In this document: in pieces, positions 46,012-54,971 of the stretch | How positions within the stretch are numbered: the stretch's first letter is position 1 | Layout of the letters: the number at the start of each line of letters is the position of its first letter | Assembly (NCBI RefSeq): GCF_031583025.1 | Contig: NZ_CP134062.1 | Location: forward strand, 1,674,001-1,738,000 | Direction of reading: 5' to 3' | Source of the DNA: Mycobacterium sp. Z3061 | GTDB lineage: Bacteria > Actinomycetota > Actinomycetes > Mycobacteriales > Mycobacteriaceae | Length of the DNA stretch: 64,000 bases | Notes under the pieces: generated by a model | Told to the model about the DNA's origin: nothing | Seen by the model: the letters and a program-made list of their open reading frames with translations, nothing else | Databases searched by the model: none | Position numbers and translations under genes: made by a program

Positions 46012-46605
46012 TTACTGGACCCCTTGGGCGATGATGTCCAGGGCTGAGTCGATGAGGCGTTCAAGGGTTTCGAAGTCGCCGTCGCCTGTTGCCAGCCAGA
46101 TGTCGAGAGCGGTGAACATGGCAGAGCTGATGATTTGAGCTTGCAAGCGATCGTGGAGAAGGGCGTTGACATCGTTCCCGTCTGAGTCCTGTCGAAGCCG
46201 GCGTAGATGTTGGACGATTTCGTCGGCGAATTCTGCTTGAACGCGTCGCAGGTGCGCGTTGAGAATGTCGACTTCTAGTTCGCGCGTGCGTAATTGAGCT
46301 ATTTCCAGCAGCGCGTCGTCGTAGGGGAACGACTCGACGGCGGCTCGCACCGACGTAACGAGCGGTTCTTTAGGAGGACGCATTTTCAATGCGGCGCGAA
46401 ACCAGTCCAGTCGCGCGTCGTAATCGCTGAAGAGGATGTGTTCCTTCGAGGGAAAGTACCGGTAGAAGGTCCTTTTGGTGACACCGGCGTCGGCGGCGAT
46501 ATCGGCCACCGATGTGGTGGCAACACCCTGATCGAGAAAACGCCGAAGCGCGGCGGCGAGCAGAGATTGGCGGGTGCGCTCGCGAGTGGTGAAGCTGCTC
46601 GTCAT
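46012..46605 (-). CDS. TetR-family regulator of the island redox operon
   Basis: This 197-residue protein has an N-terminal helix-turn-helix (RQSLLAAALRRFLDQGVATT, ADIAADAGVTKRTFYRYFPSKEHILF) and a helical ligand domain. ATG at 46605 is used; 46629 is also in frame. It is divergent from the FAD-oxidoreductase operon and separated from it by a region with a 14-bp perfect palindrome (46655-46668) that is the likely operator. It probably represses both itself and the operon until an unknown ligand binds. Confidence 0.9.
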   Translation of the reverse strand: MTSSFTTRERTRQSLLAAALRRFLDQGVATTSVADIAADAGVTKRTFYRYFPSKEHILFSDYDARLDWFRAALKMRPPKEPLVTSVRAAVESFPYDDALLEIAQLRTRELEVDILNAHLRRVQAEFADEIVQHLRRLRQDSDGNDVNALLHDRLQAQIISSAMFTALDIWLATGDGDFETLERLIDSALDIIAQGVQ

Positions 46606-46643
46606 CGTCGGAGAGTACCCCAATGACATCTGTGCGACACTAT

Positions 46644-46668
46644 TGACATAAAATTGTCACTAGTGACA
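46644..46668. promoter_or_regulatory. Putative TetR operator and rightward -35
   Basis: TGTCACTAGTGACA (46655-46668) is a perfect 14-bp palindrome. Its TGTCA also pairs with TGACA at 46644-46648, part of a TTGACA (46643-46648) that could be a -35 element for the rightward operon. It lies between the divergent TetR and oxidoreductase genes. Confidence 0.6.
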
Positions 46669-46709
46669 TGGTGGTCTCGCGAGCGACCACGACAAGAACG
46701 GAAACCGCT

Positions 46710-48305
46710 ATGGCTGACTATGACGCGATCATCATCGGCGCCGGGCACAACGGCTTGACGGCCGCCAACGTATTGAGCAAAGCCGGGGCGCGCGTCCTGG
46801 TTCTCGAGCGGGCACGGTTCGTCGGCGGGATGGCGGCGACGCGACAACTCTTCGACGGCTTCAAGCACAGCGTCGGCGCCTGGGCGGTACTGGTGTGGTC
46901 GGAACTAATGACCGAACGCCTCGAGCTGAGTAAGTGGGATTTTGAATTGGTCGAGCAGTGGTCGTCGGCATGCACGTTCGGCGAGCCTGAAGACACCCCC
47001 TTTGTGATGTACAACGACCCCGAGCGAATGGCACAGCACATGCTCGAGGACCACAGCCCCGACGTCGCCATGCGCATGGGCGACTTCTTCGCCCACCTGA
47101 TGAAATTCGAGCCCTACTTCGATAAGGCCCGCTTCGATCCCAATGTGAACGTCTTCGAGGTCATCGCTGAACAGACCGATCCCCAGACCCGCCGGGACTT
47201 CGCGCAGATGTGGTTTGGCAGCGCCATGGACACCGTGCGTCGCTTCCTACCCAAAGGGGTCGGCGATCCGATCCAGGGATCGATGGCGGCGATGTCCATC
47301 GACGGCTTCGACGGTGGTCCCTGGACTCCGGGTTCGGGCACCTCGATGCTGTATCACTACCTGGTCCGCAGCCCGGGTGAGGCCAGCGACCGGATCCTCA
47401 TGCCGCGCGGCGGTATTGGTTCACTGAGTTCTGCGCTGCAGCACCGCGCTGAATCGATGGGCGCCGAAGTACGCCTGAACACCGCGGTGAAGTCAATCGA
47501 CTTGGTCGACGGCACGGCCACGGGTGTCACGCTGCGCGACGGTACCCGGATTTCGGCCGACATCGTGTTGTCGAGCCTTGACCCGCACACCACCTTCCGC
47601 GAGCTCGTCGGCGACGAACACCTTCCCGACGAGTATGTCCGCAAACTCAAAGAGATCAACTACGACCTGGGCTACCTGCAGGCGCACCTCACCATCGAGG
47701 GGGAGCCAGAATTCGTCGAGTGGCTACAGCCTTATGTTCATGACCAGGGACACACCGTACCGACCCTCGCGTATTTGCCGTCGGCGGAATACGTCTCCGA
47801 CGGGTGGGATGAATATCGCTTCAACGCGTGTCCATCCAAACCCATCTGCTACCTGTACCTGCCCAGCATGGTGGATCATTCGCTGGCGCCGGAGGGATTC
47901 CACAGCGCGACGATCTACGCGCCCTACTTCCCCTACGGGCTGGACCCCGAGACGCACCGCACGATGAAAGACGCCTACACCGACGCGTGCATCGCCTCGA
48001 TTGACAAGTACTCGCCGAAGTTCTCCGAACGGATCATCGACCGGGTGACCATGTCCGACAGGTACTTTCAGAGTGCCTTCAGCGCCCACAACGGAGACTT
48101 CACACACGGCACCCTGGCGCCGCTGCAGATGTGGGACAACCGGATGGCTCCAGGCGAACCCAAGTACGCCACCCCGGTGAACAACCTGTTCATGTGCGGA
48201 CAAGGCACGCACGCTGGACCGGGGGTGACTGGCATCCCGGGCTGGAACGGCGGCACTGAGGCAGTCGAGGCGCTCAACGCCCGCCACGCCTCCGCGGTGC
48301 TCTGA
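46710..48305 (+). CDS. FAD-dependent oxidoreductase of the phytoene-desaturase/PYROXD2 type
   Basis: This 531-residue flavoprotein starts DYDAIIIGAGHNGLTAANVLSKAG (GxGxxG dinucleotide site) with LVLERARFVGGMA, and ends with NLFMCGQGTHAGPGVTGIPGWNGG, the C-terminal FAD motif of CrtI-like enzymes. ATG at 46710 gives MADYDAIIIG. It probably desaturates or isomerises a lipid or terpenoid-like molecule; the substrate is unknown. It heads an operon with a ferredoxin, a Rieske oxygenase and a methyltransferase, under the divergent TetR. Confidence 0.88.
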   Translation: MADYDAIIIGAGHNGLTAANVLSKAGARVLVLERARFVGGMAATRQLFDGFKHSVGAWAVLVWSELMTERLELSKWDFELVEQWSSACTFGEPEDTPFVMYNDPERMAQHMLEDHSPDVAMRMGDFFAHLMKFEPYFDKARFDPNVNVFEVIAEQTDPQTRRDFAQMWFGSAMDTVRRFLPKGVGDPIQGSMAAMSIDGFDGGPWTPGSGTSMLYHYLVRSPGEASDRILMPRGGIGSLSSALQHRAESMGAEVRLNTAVKSIDLVDGTATGVTLRDGTRISADIVLSSLDPHTTFRELVGDEHLPDEYVRKLKEINYDLGYLQAHLTIEGEPEFVEWLQPYVHDQGHTVPTLAYLPSAEYVSDGWDEYRFNACPSKPICYLYLPSMVDHSLAPEGFHSATIYAPYFPYGLDPETHRTMKDAYTDACIASIDKYSPKFSERIIDRVTMSDRYFQSAFSAHNGDFTHGTLAPLQMWDNRMAPGEPKYATPVNNLFMCGQGTHAGPGVTGIPGWNGGTEAVEALNARHASAVL

Positions 48306-48334
48306 CGAAACGCACATCCTTCCGGAGGACCACC

Positions 48335-48655
48335 ATGACCTATGTCGTCGTCGACGCCTGTGTCGACGTCAAGGACAAAGCGTGCATCGACGAGTGCCCT
48401 GTCGACTGCATCTATGAGGGCGCCCGCATGCTCTACATCAACCCCGACGAATGCGTGGATTGCGCCGCCTGCGAGCCGGTCTGCCCCGTCGACGCGATCT
48501 ACTTCGACGAGAACGTCCCCGACGAGCTGAGCCACTACACCCAGTACAATCGCGATTTCTTCGACACACTCGGCTCACCCGGCGGCGCAACGAAACTCGG
48601 TGTGCTCGACCACGATCCCGAGCCCATCAAGTCACTGTCTGCACGCCAACTCTGA
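48335..48655 (+). CDS. Seven-iron ferredoxin (FdxA/FdxC type)
   Basis: This 106-residue ferredoxin has CVDVKDKACIDECPVDCIY and CVDCAACEPVCPVDAIYF, giving one 3Fe-4S and one 4Fe-4S cluster as in mycobacterial FdxA/FdxC. TTCCGGAGGACC upstream provides a good ribosome-binding site. It lies 29 bases after the FAD oxidoreductase and 19 before the Rieske oxygenase, so it probably carries electrons to that oxygenase. Confidence 0.93.
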   Translation: MTYVVVDACVDVKDKACIDECPVDCIYEGARMLYINPDECVDCAACEPVCPVDAIYFDENVPDELSHYTQYNRDFFDTLGSPGGATKLGVLDHDPEPIKSLSARQL

Positions 48656-48674
48656 TTACCACTTGGGAGGTTCA

Positions 48675-49832
48675 ATGCGACGTGAAGACATGCTGGAGGC
48701 GATGCGCGCGTTGCTCGAACTCGACGCCGCGAAATCCACCACACTCGGCGACGACGTGGTCACCCTCGATGCTGCGCGGTTCTGCGACGTCGACGTGCTG
48801 AACCGGGAACGTGAGACCCTGTTCCTGAAGTACCCGCAAGTGGTTGCGATGAGCGTGGATCTAGCGCCCGGGCACTACTCGACCCAATCCGTTGCCGGGA
48901 TTCCGGTGATCCTGACCCGCGATGGTGACGGAGGCTTCCATGCCTTCCTCAATGCCTGCCGCCACCGAGGCACCACCGTCGCGCAGGGATGCGGCAAAGC
49001 GCGCCGACTGACCTGTCCCTGGCACGCATGGTCCTACGACCTGCGCGGCACCCTGGTCGGGGTCGCGCACGCGCCGACGTTCGGCGACATCGATAAAACT
49101 ATCAACGGACTGATCGAGCTACCCTCAGCTGAGCGGCACGGCCTGCTCTTCGTGGTACCCACCCCAGGTGAGGACATCGACGTCGACACCGCCCTGGCCG
49201 AGCTGGGACCCGAGCTTGCAGATCTGGGCTTCGACTCTCTGCACCCCGTGCGGCAACGCACCGCCGAAGTCGACATCAACTGGAAGTTAGCCAACGACAC
49301 CGGCTTTGAGCTCTACCATGTCGCCTACCTGCATAAGGATTCCGTGGGAGCAGCGAACATCGGCAACACCGGTCTATACCGACAGTACGGGTTCAACCAC
49401 CGCATGACCGCGCTCTCGCCGGCCGCGCGCGACATGGTCAACGCCCCCGACGACCAGTGGGACCCGATGGACTACCTGCAGTTCATCTACAACATTTTCC
49501 CCAGCACGGGGCTCGTCGTAGCCGGCCCCATGGTCGCGCTGACACGGCTCGACCCCGGCCCCACCCCCAACACGTCGTCGTTTCGATTCACCAGCTACAG
49601 CTGGACACCGATCGACAACGACGACACCCGAGCCGGCGCCGAGATGCTCAACGAGTTCCTCTTCAACGTCGTACTCAACGAAGACTTCCCGACCGCTGCA
49701 CGCACCCAAGTCAACCTCGAGACCGGCCTACTCGAACAGCTCCTCGTCGGACGCAACGAACCCGCGATCGCCAACGCACACGCCTCCTACGACGCCGTGC
49801 TCAACGCCAACAATCCGCTCGTTACCCGCTAG
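48675..49832 (+). CDS. Rieske non-haem iron oxygenase, large subunit
   Basis: This 385-residue protein has a Rieske [2Fe-2S] domain, CRHRGTTVAQGCG and CPWHAW (CxH...CxxH), at about residues 95-118. The mononuclear iron region has NDTGFELYHVAYLHKDS with two His ligands. It is the alpha-subunit architecture of ring-hydroxylating or demethylating oxygenases. No small subunit is present. ATG at 48675 follows TTGGGAGG. Ferredoxin is directly upstream; a reductase is not seen unless the FAD protein serves. Confidence 0.92.
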   Translation: MRREDMLEAMRALLELDAAKSTTLGDDVVTLDAARFCDVDVLNRERETLFLKYPQVVAMSVDLAPGHYSTQSVAGIPVILTRDGDGGFHAFLNACRHRGTTVAQGCGKARRLTCPWHAWSYDLRGTLVGVAHAPTFGDIDKTINGLIELPSAERHGLLFVVPTPGEDIDVDTALAELGPELADLGFDSLHPVRQRTAEVDINWKLANDTGFELYHVAYLHKDSVGAANIGNTGLYRQYGFNHRMTALSPAARDMVNAPDDQWDPMDYLQFIYNIFPSTGLVVAGPMVALTRLDPGPTPNTSSFRFTSYSWTPIDNDDTRAGAEMLNEFLFNVVLNEDFPTAARTQVNLETGLLEQLLVGRNEPAIANAHASYDAVLNANNPLVTR

Positions 49833-49840
49833 ACCATGCC

Positions 49841-50666
49841 ATGGGTGGGCAAACCGACGCACTGCACGGCGTTTCGGCCACCAGCCTATGGATGCTGCAA
49901 TGCCGGGCCGCCGAAGCCCAACGCGCTGACCATCATCGACGACCCCTGGGCCGTGCAGCTGTGGAAAGCCATCGACTACGACTACAGCAGCTTCGGTCGA
50001 CCCATCCAGGCCTACGCGCTGCGGGCCAAGCTCTACGACGACCAAACGGCCGCCTACCTGCACCGACACCCCGGAGCAAGTGTCGTTGCCCTAGCCGAGG
50101 GCCTGCAAACCAGTTTCTGGCGACTGGACCGAACCGGCTTAATCAACGAATCACACTGGTACTCCATCGATCTAGCACCAATCATCAGCCTGCGCCAACA
50201 ATTTCTTCCATCAGACCAGCGCATCACAGCCCTCGCGCAGTCCGCGCTCGACCGAAGCTGGATGGAACACATCGACCCATCGCGCGGAGTCTTCCACACA
50301 GCAGAAGGATTGTTCATGTACCTCCGGCCCGAGCAGGTCCTGGGCCTCATCGCCGATTGCGCCACCAACTTTCCCGGCGGCGCAATGCTATTCGACTCGA
50401 TACCCCCCTGGCTAAGCAGACGCTCGAAAAAAGGCGTCCGCCTCTCACGCGACTACACACTGCCGCATATGCCCTTCGGAACGACCGCCGACGAGATGGT
50501 CAACCTAACCCGCCGTATAGCTGGCGTCACTGACGCTCGCGATATTGCGTTCCCCTCCGGCCGTGGAGCGGTGAAGATTCTGTCGCATCCCCGCCTAGAC
50601 CGCATCGGCCTCTACCGACGCAACAGACCGAGCTTCACGCTACTGAACTTCGCGCCTACACGGTGA
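49841..50666 (+). pseudogene. SAM-dependent methyltransferase (LCMT/Tcmp type), frameshifted near the N-terminus
   Basis: From ATG 49841 one frame reads MGGQTDALHGVSATSLWMLQ then CRAAEAQR, the normal start of this mycobacterial methyltransferase family. The rest (LTIIDDPWAVQLWKAIDYDY and onward, to 50666) is in another frame. The shift lies at about 49920-49930. A continuous frame from 49836 exists but gives a nonsense N-terminus. It is either a one-base sequencing error or a real inactivation. The remaining sequence keeps VVALAEGLQTSFWRLD and YSIDLAPI, the SAM-binding segments. It is last in the island redox operon. Confidence 0.7.
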
Positions 50667-50735
50667 GAAACAGCACGACGTGTTGTGCATCAGCGGATTT
50701 AGGCGGTGCGGGGGACGCTGTTGGCGGTCGATCCG

Positions 50736-51599
50736 CTATGCGGCTTTCGGTTGGTGGGGCGCGGCCCACTGCAGGGCAAACTCGGTTGGGGTCAGTTCTC
50801 CATGAGCGGAATGGGGTCGGTTGGCGTTGTAGTCGGCCCGCCAATCCTCGATGATCACCCGGGCTTCGCGCAGCGAGTCGAAGCGCCACGCGTTAAGCAG
50901 TTGATCGCGTAGCCTGCCATTGAACGACTCGATCCAGGCGTTCTGCCACGGCGAGCCGGGATCGATGAAAAGTGAACCGGTGCTGTTGAATCGGCACCAA
51001 TCACTGACGGCGTGCGCCACGAACTCAGGTCCGTTGTCGAAGCGCACATAGTGGGGCGCGCCGTGTGTCAGGGATAGGCGGTCCAAGACATCGACGACGC
51101 CGTCGGCATCGATACAGCGATCGACCTCAATCGCGAGGGCTTCGCGGGTGAACTCGTCGATGACGTTCAACATCTTCAGTGTGCGGCCATCGGCGGTCGT
51201 GTCGAACTGAAAGTCCATCGCCCAGATAACGCTCGGACGAATCGGTGACATCGCACCCACGGCGACACCGATACCGGTCAAACGCTTCTTGCGGCGGCGC
51301 TGCGGCACCCGCGGCCTCTCCTCGCGCCACAGTCGGCGGATGCGCTTGTTGTTTACCCGCCAGCCCGCCCGGCGGGCCATCTTCGCTGCCCGCCGCCACC
51401 CCTAACGTGGCCGATCCGTGGAGAACCGCCGCAACCAGGCACGCAGCTCGGCCTCCTCGGTGGTCATCGGCGGCGGCGTCAACCGCATCGTGGAACGGTG
51501 GATGCCTACCACGGTGCACGCCCGGCGTTGCGATACCCCGAACCGCTTGCGCAGCAACTCTACTGCGCGGCGTTTGCGGTTCGGGGCTAGAAGTTTCCC
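50736..51599 (-). pseudogene. IS3 transposase OrfB (DDE integrase core) with internal amber stop
   Basis: Entered by -1 frameshift at 51593-51599, the frame reads GKLLAPNRKRRAVELLRKRF and onward, then is cut by TAG at 51404-51402 in a place where a Tyr or similar is expected (RPR-stop-GWRRAAK). After the stop, the core is intact: IWAMDFQFDTTADG (D), VRFDNGPEFVAHA (D) and WIESFNGRLRDQLL (E). The fragment from ATG 51380 still codes 214 residues of catalytic core but lacks the N-terminal HTH_21-like part. Confidence 0.85.
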
Positions 51600-51874
51600 G
51601 CTGAGAGGTCCTTGAGCATCTCTATGTCGAGGGCATGGTTGGCGACCAGTCTTTTGAGGCGGGCGTTCTCGGCTTCGAGTTCTTTGAGCCGTTTGGCGTC
51701 ACTAGCCTTCATGCCGCCGTGCTGAGCCAGCCAGCGGTGCCACGTCGATTCCGCGATCTCCAGATGCCGGCACACCTCGGCCAGCTCCTGGCCCGACGCG
51801 AGGAGTTTGTTTCCCTCGGCGAGTTTGCGGATGATCTGATCCGGCGTATGCCGCCGGCGTTTGTTCGATGCCAT
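51587..51874 (-). CDS. IS3 transposase OrfA (helix-turn-helix protein)
   Basis: This 95-residue protein starts MASNKRRRHTPDQIIRKLAE at ATG 51874, with HTH-type LAEVCRHLEIAESTWHRWLAQHG and a leucine-zipper-like coiled coil (LKELEAENARLKRLVANHAL) as in IS3-family OrfA. It appears intact. OrfA binds the terminal inverted repeats and, fused to OrfB by frameshifting, forms the transposase. Confidence 0.88.
   Translation of the reverse strand: MASNKRRRHTPDQIIRKLAEGNKLLASGQELAEVCRHLEIAESTWHRWLAQHGGMKASDAKRLKELEAENARLKRLVANHALDIEMLKDLSAGNF
51593..51599 (-). promoter_or_regulatory. Programmed -1 frameshift slippery site between orfA and orfB
   Basis: On the minus strand the heptamer G-GGA-AAC fits the X-XXY-YYZ slippery pattern exactly and lies two codons before the orfA stop. 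Slipping back one base gives GGG AAA CTT, which enters the orfB frame. Confidence 0.75.
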
Positions 51875-51965
51875 ATCGAAGTTGATTCTTCCTGCCCGAA
51901 CACTCGGGCAACAGAGTCTCACAGCGACTGGACCACTACGAGGGGCTCAGCTCAGTAGGGAGGAA

Positions 51966-53135
51966 CTAAATCGCAGCTACGCCGCGACTGATCTTTGGAC
52001 GTCCGCTAGAAAAAAAGCCCGCGCACTTTCCGCGGGCCGAGCAGCCCCCGCACTCTTCGACGTAGGCGTTCTTCCAATCCGATATCGACTGCACCGAGAA
52101 AGGCCGGACATCAGGGTCGAGAACACAGAGCGGCAGGTTGTAGATCGAGACATTCACCCCAGCCGTCGAGAGCACGTCGACGCCAGCCTTCAATGGCTCC
52201 TGGTAGTCGACTGGGTCGATCCACAATTTGTCGTCGTTGGCGATCGCAAAGCCGGTGTGCTCCATACCCATCAGGGCGACGTGATCCACGAACGGCAGAT
52301 TCCGTGCGATCCACGAGCATGTCTCGCGTAGCCGTGGCGCAGTGACGGCGTGAAGCACGATACGGATTTCGACTCGTTGACCGTGGTCCTTGAGTCGAAG
52401 CACGCCGAGGACTGTCTCGTCGAACGCCCCTTTCGACTGAACGACGTAGTCATGGATGCTATCGACGGCCGCATAGATTGGTATGCCTGCAGAAAGCTTC
52501 GGATGGTCAACTGCCGCCCAAGCGTCTGTGACTTCCGGAGTAGCAAAGGCACGACCATTGGTGAGAACGTGAATCGCGGTGTCCGGAAGCAAATCACGTG
52601 TCAGCTCGAGTAGCCCTAGGAAGCGACGCCATTCCCTAAGAGGTTCGCCACCGGTGAACGTGAGCGCGCGCGTCGCTGGATCGACTAACGGAAGAGCTTG
52701 CGCAATTAGGTCGACTAACCAACCGTCGTCGACCTTCCTCGGCGGTTGCGAACACATCAAGCAGAAGTTGTTGCAGCGTTCCGTAACTAGGAAAAAATTG
52801 TGCCTCGATGAGCGACGGTAGAGCACCCGCAAGCGACCGGAGCGTGGATGGATCGCAAGGACGTCGCCCTCGCAGAGCTCGGCGAAGCCTGCAGGCACAC
52901 GTACATAGCTCAACGACATGCCGTCGGGACGGGCATCGCGACCGACTGCGAGCCTGAAATTACGGGCGTGCGCCCGCTCCCAGTCGGTATGGTCTGCGAT
53001 CAACGCGGCATCGCGAACACCCACTGGATAGCTGACCGGCGAGCGAAGCCGCCAACACTGTTGCTTTGCACTCAAGTCGGCGAGGTCGGCGGTCGACGAA
53101 ACTCCCGCGAGCACAAGAGGTTTCACGATGCCCAT
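51966..53135 (-). CDS. hxsC: His-Xaa-Ser system radical SAM maturase HxsC
   Basis: This 389-residue radical SAM enzyme has CNNFCLMC (Cys 121, 125, 128) after FLVTER, the cluster and wording typical of the HxsC family. TFTGGEPL is the SAM-binding GGEP motif. A C-terminal ECGGCSARGKC (Cys 362, 365, 371) looks like an auxiliary-cluster site. It should install a radical modification on the HxsA precursor together with HxsB. It overlaps the end of hxsB by 13 bases and is the last gene of the operon. Visibly lower GC than neighbours suggests transfer. Confidence 0.9.
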   Translation of the reverse strand: MGIVKPLVLAGVSSTADLADLSAKQQCWRLRSPVSYPVGVRDAALIADHTDWERAHARNFRLAVGRDARPDGMSLSYVRVPAGFAELCEGDVLAIHPRSGRLRVLYRRSSRHNFFLVTERCNNFCLMCSQPPRKVDDGWLVDLIAQALPLVDPATRALTFTGGEPLREWRRFLGLLELTRDLLPDTAIHVLTNGRAFATPEVTDAWAAVDHPKLSAGIPIYAAVDSIHDYVVQSKGAFDETVLGVLRLKDHGQRVEIRIVLHAVTAPRLRETCSWIARNLPFVDHVALMGMEHTGFAIANDDKLWIDPVDYQEPLKAGVDVLSTAGVNVSIYNLPLCVLDPDVRPFSVQSISDWKNAYVEECGGCSARGKCAGFFSSGRPKISRGVAAI

Positions 53136-54583
53136 CTCCGGAGAATGGCGGCATCCTCGGGAGAATGTTCCAGAAGCTCAAACAGGTGCGTGATGACACC
53201 TTTTTGTCGCTCGCAGAACTCGGAAAGAGGCTTAATGCCCAATACGTCATTCTGGGTTGCATGGTGATACACGGGGTCTGCGCCGCAGTGGGGCTCGAAT
53301 ACACACGTCGAGCACTGCGGCGCCGTTTGGGTCAACGAATTTGCGACCGCCGAGACCAATGTGTCAGAGAGCACGAGATCTCGGTAGGTGTGCTCGCGCA
53401 CGTTACCGAGTTCGAAGCTGCGGTCGCCCATTTCCGCTAGCATCCGGGCCTCGTCAGACGCGAACACGGTGCCCTCGTAGTTGTAGACAAGCGCCCCTAG
53501 TCCAATTCCCGCCGGGCTTCTCAGGTCGACGTAACCGATGGGCTCGTCACTGAGCATTCGTCGAAGGATCAGCGCCGAATAGAATTCGGGGAAGCGCCGC
53601 CCAGACTTGTTGATCTCCAAGATATAGCGAAGACCATTCTTCCAGAATTGCAACCAGTCCTGCGCGCCGTACTTATGGAATTGCTTGGTTTTGATAGCAA
53701 ACCCATAGGGAGAGAGTGGGCGAAGAAAGATGCCGTCAAGCCCCAGCCTAATGTACTCGTCGACAATTCGGTTGACTTGATCAAGGCTCGCCTTAGTGGT
53801 TGTCATCAATGCGCAGACCTTATCTGGGCCGAGGCGTTCTTTAATGCGTGCAATGCCCGCGACCGCGAGTTCGTGACTGTTTTGGCCGCGGCGCGGTCTA
53901 TTCTTGTTGTGTAGATCTCGGGGGCCGTCTAGCGAAGTACTGAACAGAACGCCATGTTCAGCGCAGAAATCGAGCACTTCGTCACTTAGCAAGGCGAGGT
54001 TCGTAGCGATCACGAACTGGAGCTGCTTTCCGCCGGTGGCCGCCCGCTGCTTTGCAGTCACCACAATCCATCGGATCAGTTCGAAGTTGAGCAGCGGCTC
54101 ACCTCCTTGAAATTCAATCTTGATAAGCGGAGCAGGTGCAGATAGAGCAATATCCAGCGCCCGCGACGCCGTCTCCCGGTCCATGTCGTAGCGGACACGG
54201 TCCCTGCTTTGTCGGGAGACCTGGCAATACGGGCACGAGTGTTCGCATCGGAGAGTGACCACGAACAAGTGGAGCGGAGTGGCCGCTCGCAGGAAGCTCA
54301 GCCGGCTACGCAAACGAAGCGCCAAGATCTGCTGCTGTGCGCGCTGATCAACCGACCCAACAAAAAGCTTTTCGAAGGCGCGCTCATAGAGTCCGTCACC
54401 GGGCGTGAGATCGAGCGCGCAAAGGCGGTCTAGCTCGGAAGCGGTCATCTCAGCCATGTCGCCTACCATGTTCCCGACAAGGAATCGCTCCGCGTCAAGC
54501 CGTTCGAAGCGGATAGGCAAGAGTTGAAGCGCATTCGTATCGGGGCGGAAGGAGTCAGGTGAGGTGAAATGGCCCATTGTCAC
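53123..54583 (-). CDS. hxsB: His-Xaa-Ser system radical SAM maturase HxsB
   Basis: This 486-residue radical SAM protein has CEHSCPYC (Cys 113, 117, 120) then QVSRQS, the HxsB-type motif. IEFQGGEPLLNF follows, then a SPASM-like C-terminal set CSTCVFEPHCGADP...FC (Cys 424, 427, 433, 457) for auxiliary Fe-S clusters. The first ~100 residues form an N-terminal domain that may bind the precursor. GTG at 54583 overlaps the hxsD stop by four bases; ATG 54577 is an alternative. It acts in the cytoplasm on HxsA, probably forming C-C or C-S bonds; the actual bond is unknown. Confidence 0.92.
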   Translation of the reverse strand: MTMGHFTSPDSFRPDTNALQLLPIRFERLDAERFLVGNMVGDMAEMTASELDRLCALDLTPGDGLYERAFEKLFVGSVDQRAQQQILALRLRSRLSFLRAATPLHLFVVTLRCEHSCPYCQVSRQSRDRVRYDMDRETASRALDIALSAPAPLIKIEFQGGEPLLNFELIRWIVVTAKQRAATGGKQLQFVIATNLALLSDEVLDFCAEHGVLFSTSLDGPRDLHNKNRPRRGQNSHELAVAGIARIKERLGPDKVCALMTTTKASLDQVNRIVDEYIRLGLDGIFLRPLSPYGFAIKTKQFHKYGAQDWLQFWKNGLRYILEINKSGRRFPEFYSALILRRMLSDEPIGYVDLRSPAGIGLGALVYNYEGTVFASDEARMLAEMGDRSFELGNVREHTYRDLVLSDTLVSAVANSLTQTAPQCSTCVFEPHCGADPVYHHATQNDVLGIKPLSEFCERQKGVITHLFELLEHSPEDAAILRRWAS

Positions 54584-54885
54584 TCCTCGTCGACTAGAGA
54601 CCCGAACGCCAAAGCCACGATGACGTCGCGCAACCGGTTAGTCTCCCGGCCAATTTTCTCGCGAAGATTTTCGTCAGTAACCAAATTTAAAAAATAGCTA
54701 CGCAACTCGTCGCCTTGAAGCCAATGCTGCGACGGTGAAAGTCGGCAAACGAAGCGCCCATCCACTTCGTCAATCTGGCAAGCGGCCTGGCCGATCAAAC
54801 GGTACGCGGCTTCCTGCAGTGCGCCAAGATTTTGCAGCGAGACGTTGAACTCGACGACAATATCGGACTTTGACAGCTCACTCAT
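54580..54885 (-). CDS. hxsD: His-Xaa-Ser system protein HxsD
   Basis: This 101-residue protein (MSELSKSDIVVEFNVSLQNL and onward, FVCRLSPSQHW, LVTDENLREKIGRETNRLRD, VIVALAFGSL) fits HxsD in size, order and sequence pattern. Its fold is probably alpha/beta with a C-terminal helix. It may be the precursor-recognition or chaperone subunit, as small partner proteins are in other radical SAM peptide systems; that role is inference. It lies between hxsA (87 bases upstream) and hxsB (four-base overlap). Confidence 0.82.
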   Translation of the reverse strand: MSELSKSDIVVEFNVSLQNLGALQEAAYRLIGQAACQIDEVDGRFVCRLSPSQHWLQGDELRSYFLNLVTDENLREKIGRETNRLRDVIVALAFGSLVDEE

Positions 54886-54971
54886 CGGTTTTACCTCGCC
54901 GCTCAGCGCGCAGATAGAGGGGCCGCTGACATCTAATCCTTGTAGAGCATGAGAGCAATATCATTGGGTAG

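Larger units (their letters stand above)
50705..51940 (-). mobile_element. IS3-family insertion sequence, inactive copy
   Basis: It contains orfA and orfB on the minus strand, overlapping in the -1 arrangement of IS3 elements. Ends are approximate: the right end carries GTAGTGGTCCAGTCGCTGTG on the minus strand (51938-51919). The left end near 50705-50725 shows only weak similarity (shared ACGCTGT). No clear target duplication was found. It separates the redox operon from hxsC, whose stop is about 26 bases away. An in-frame TAG in orfB suggests it can no longer transpose on its own. Confidence 0.75.
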
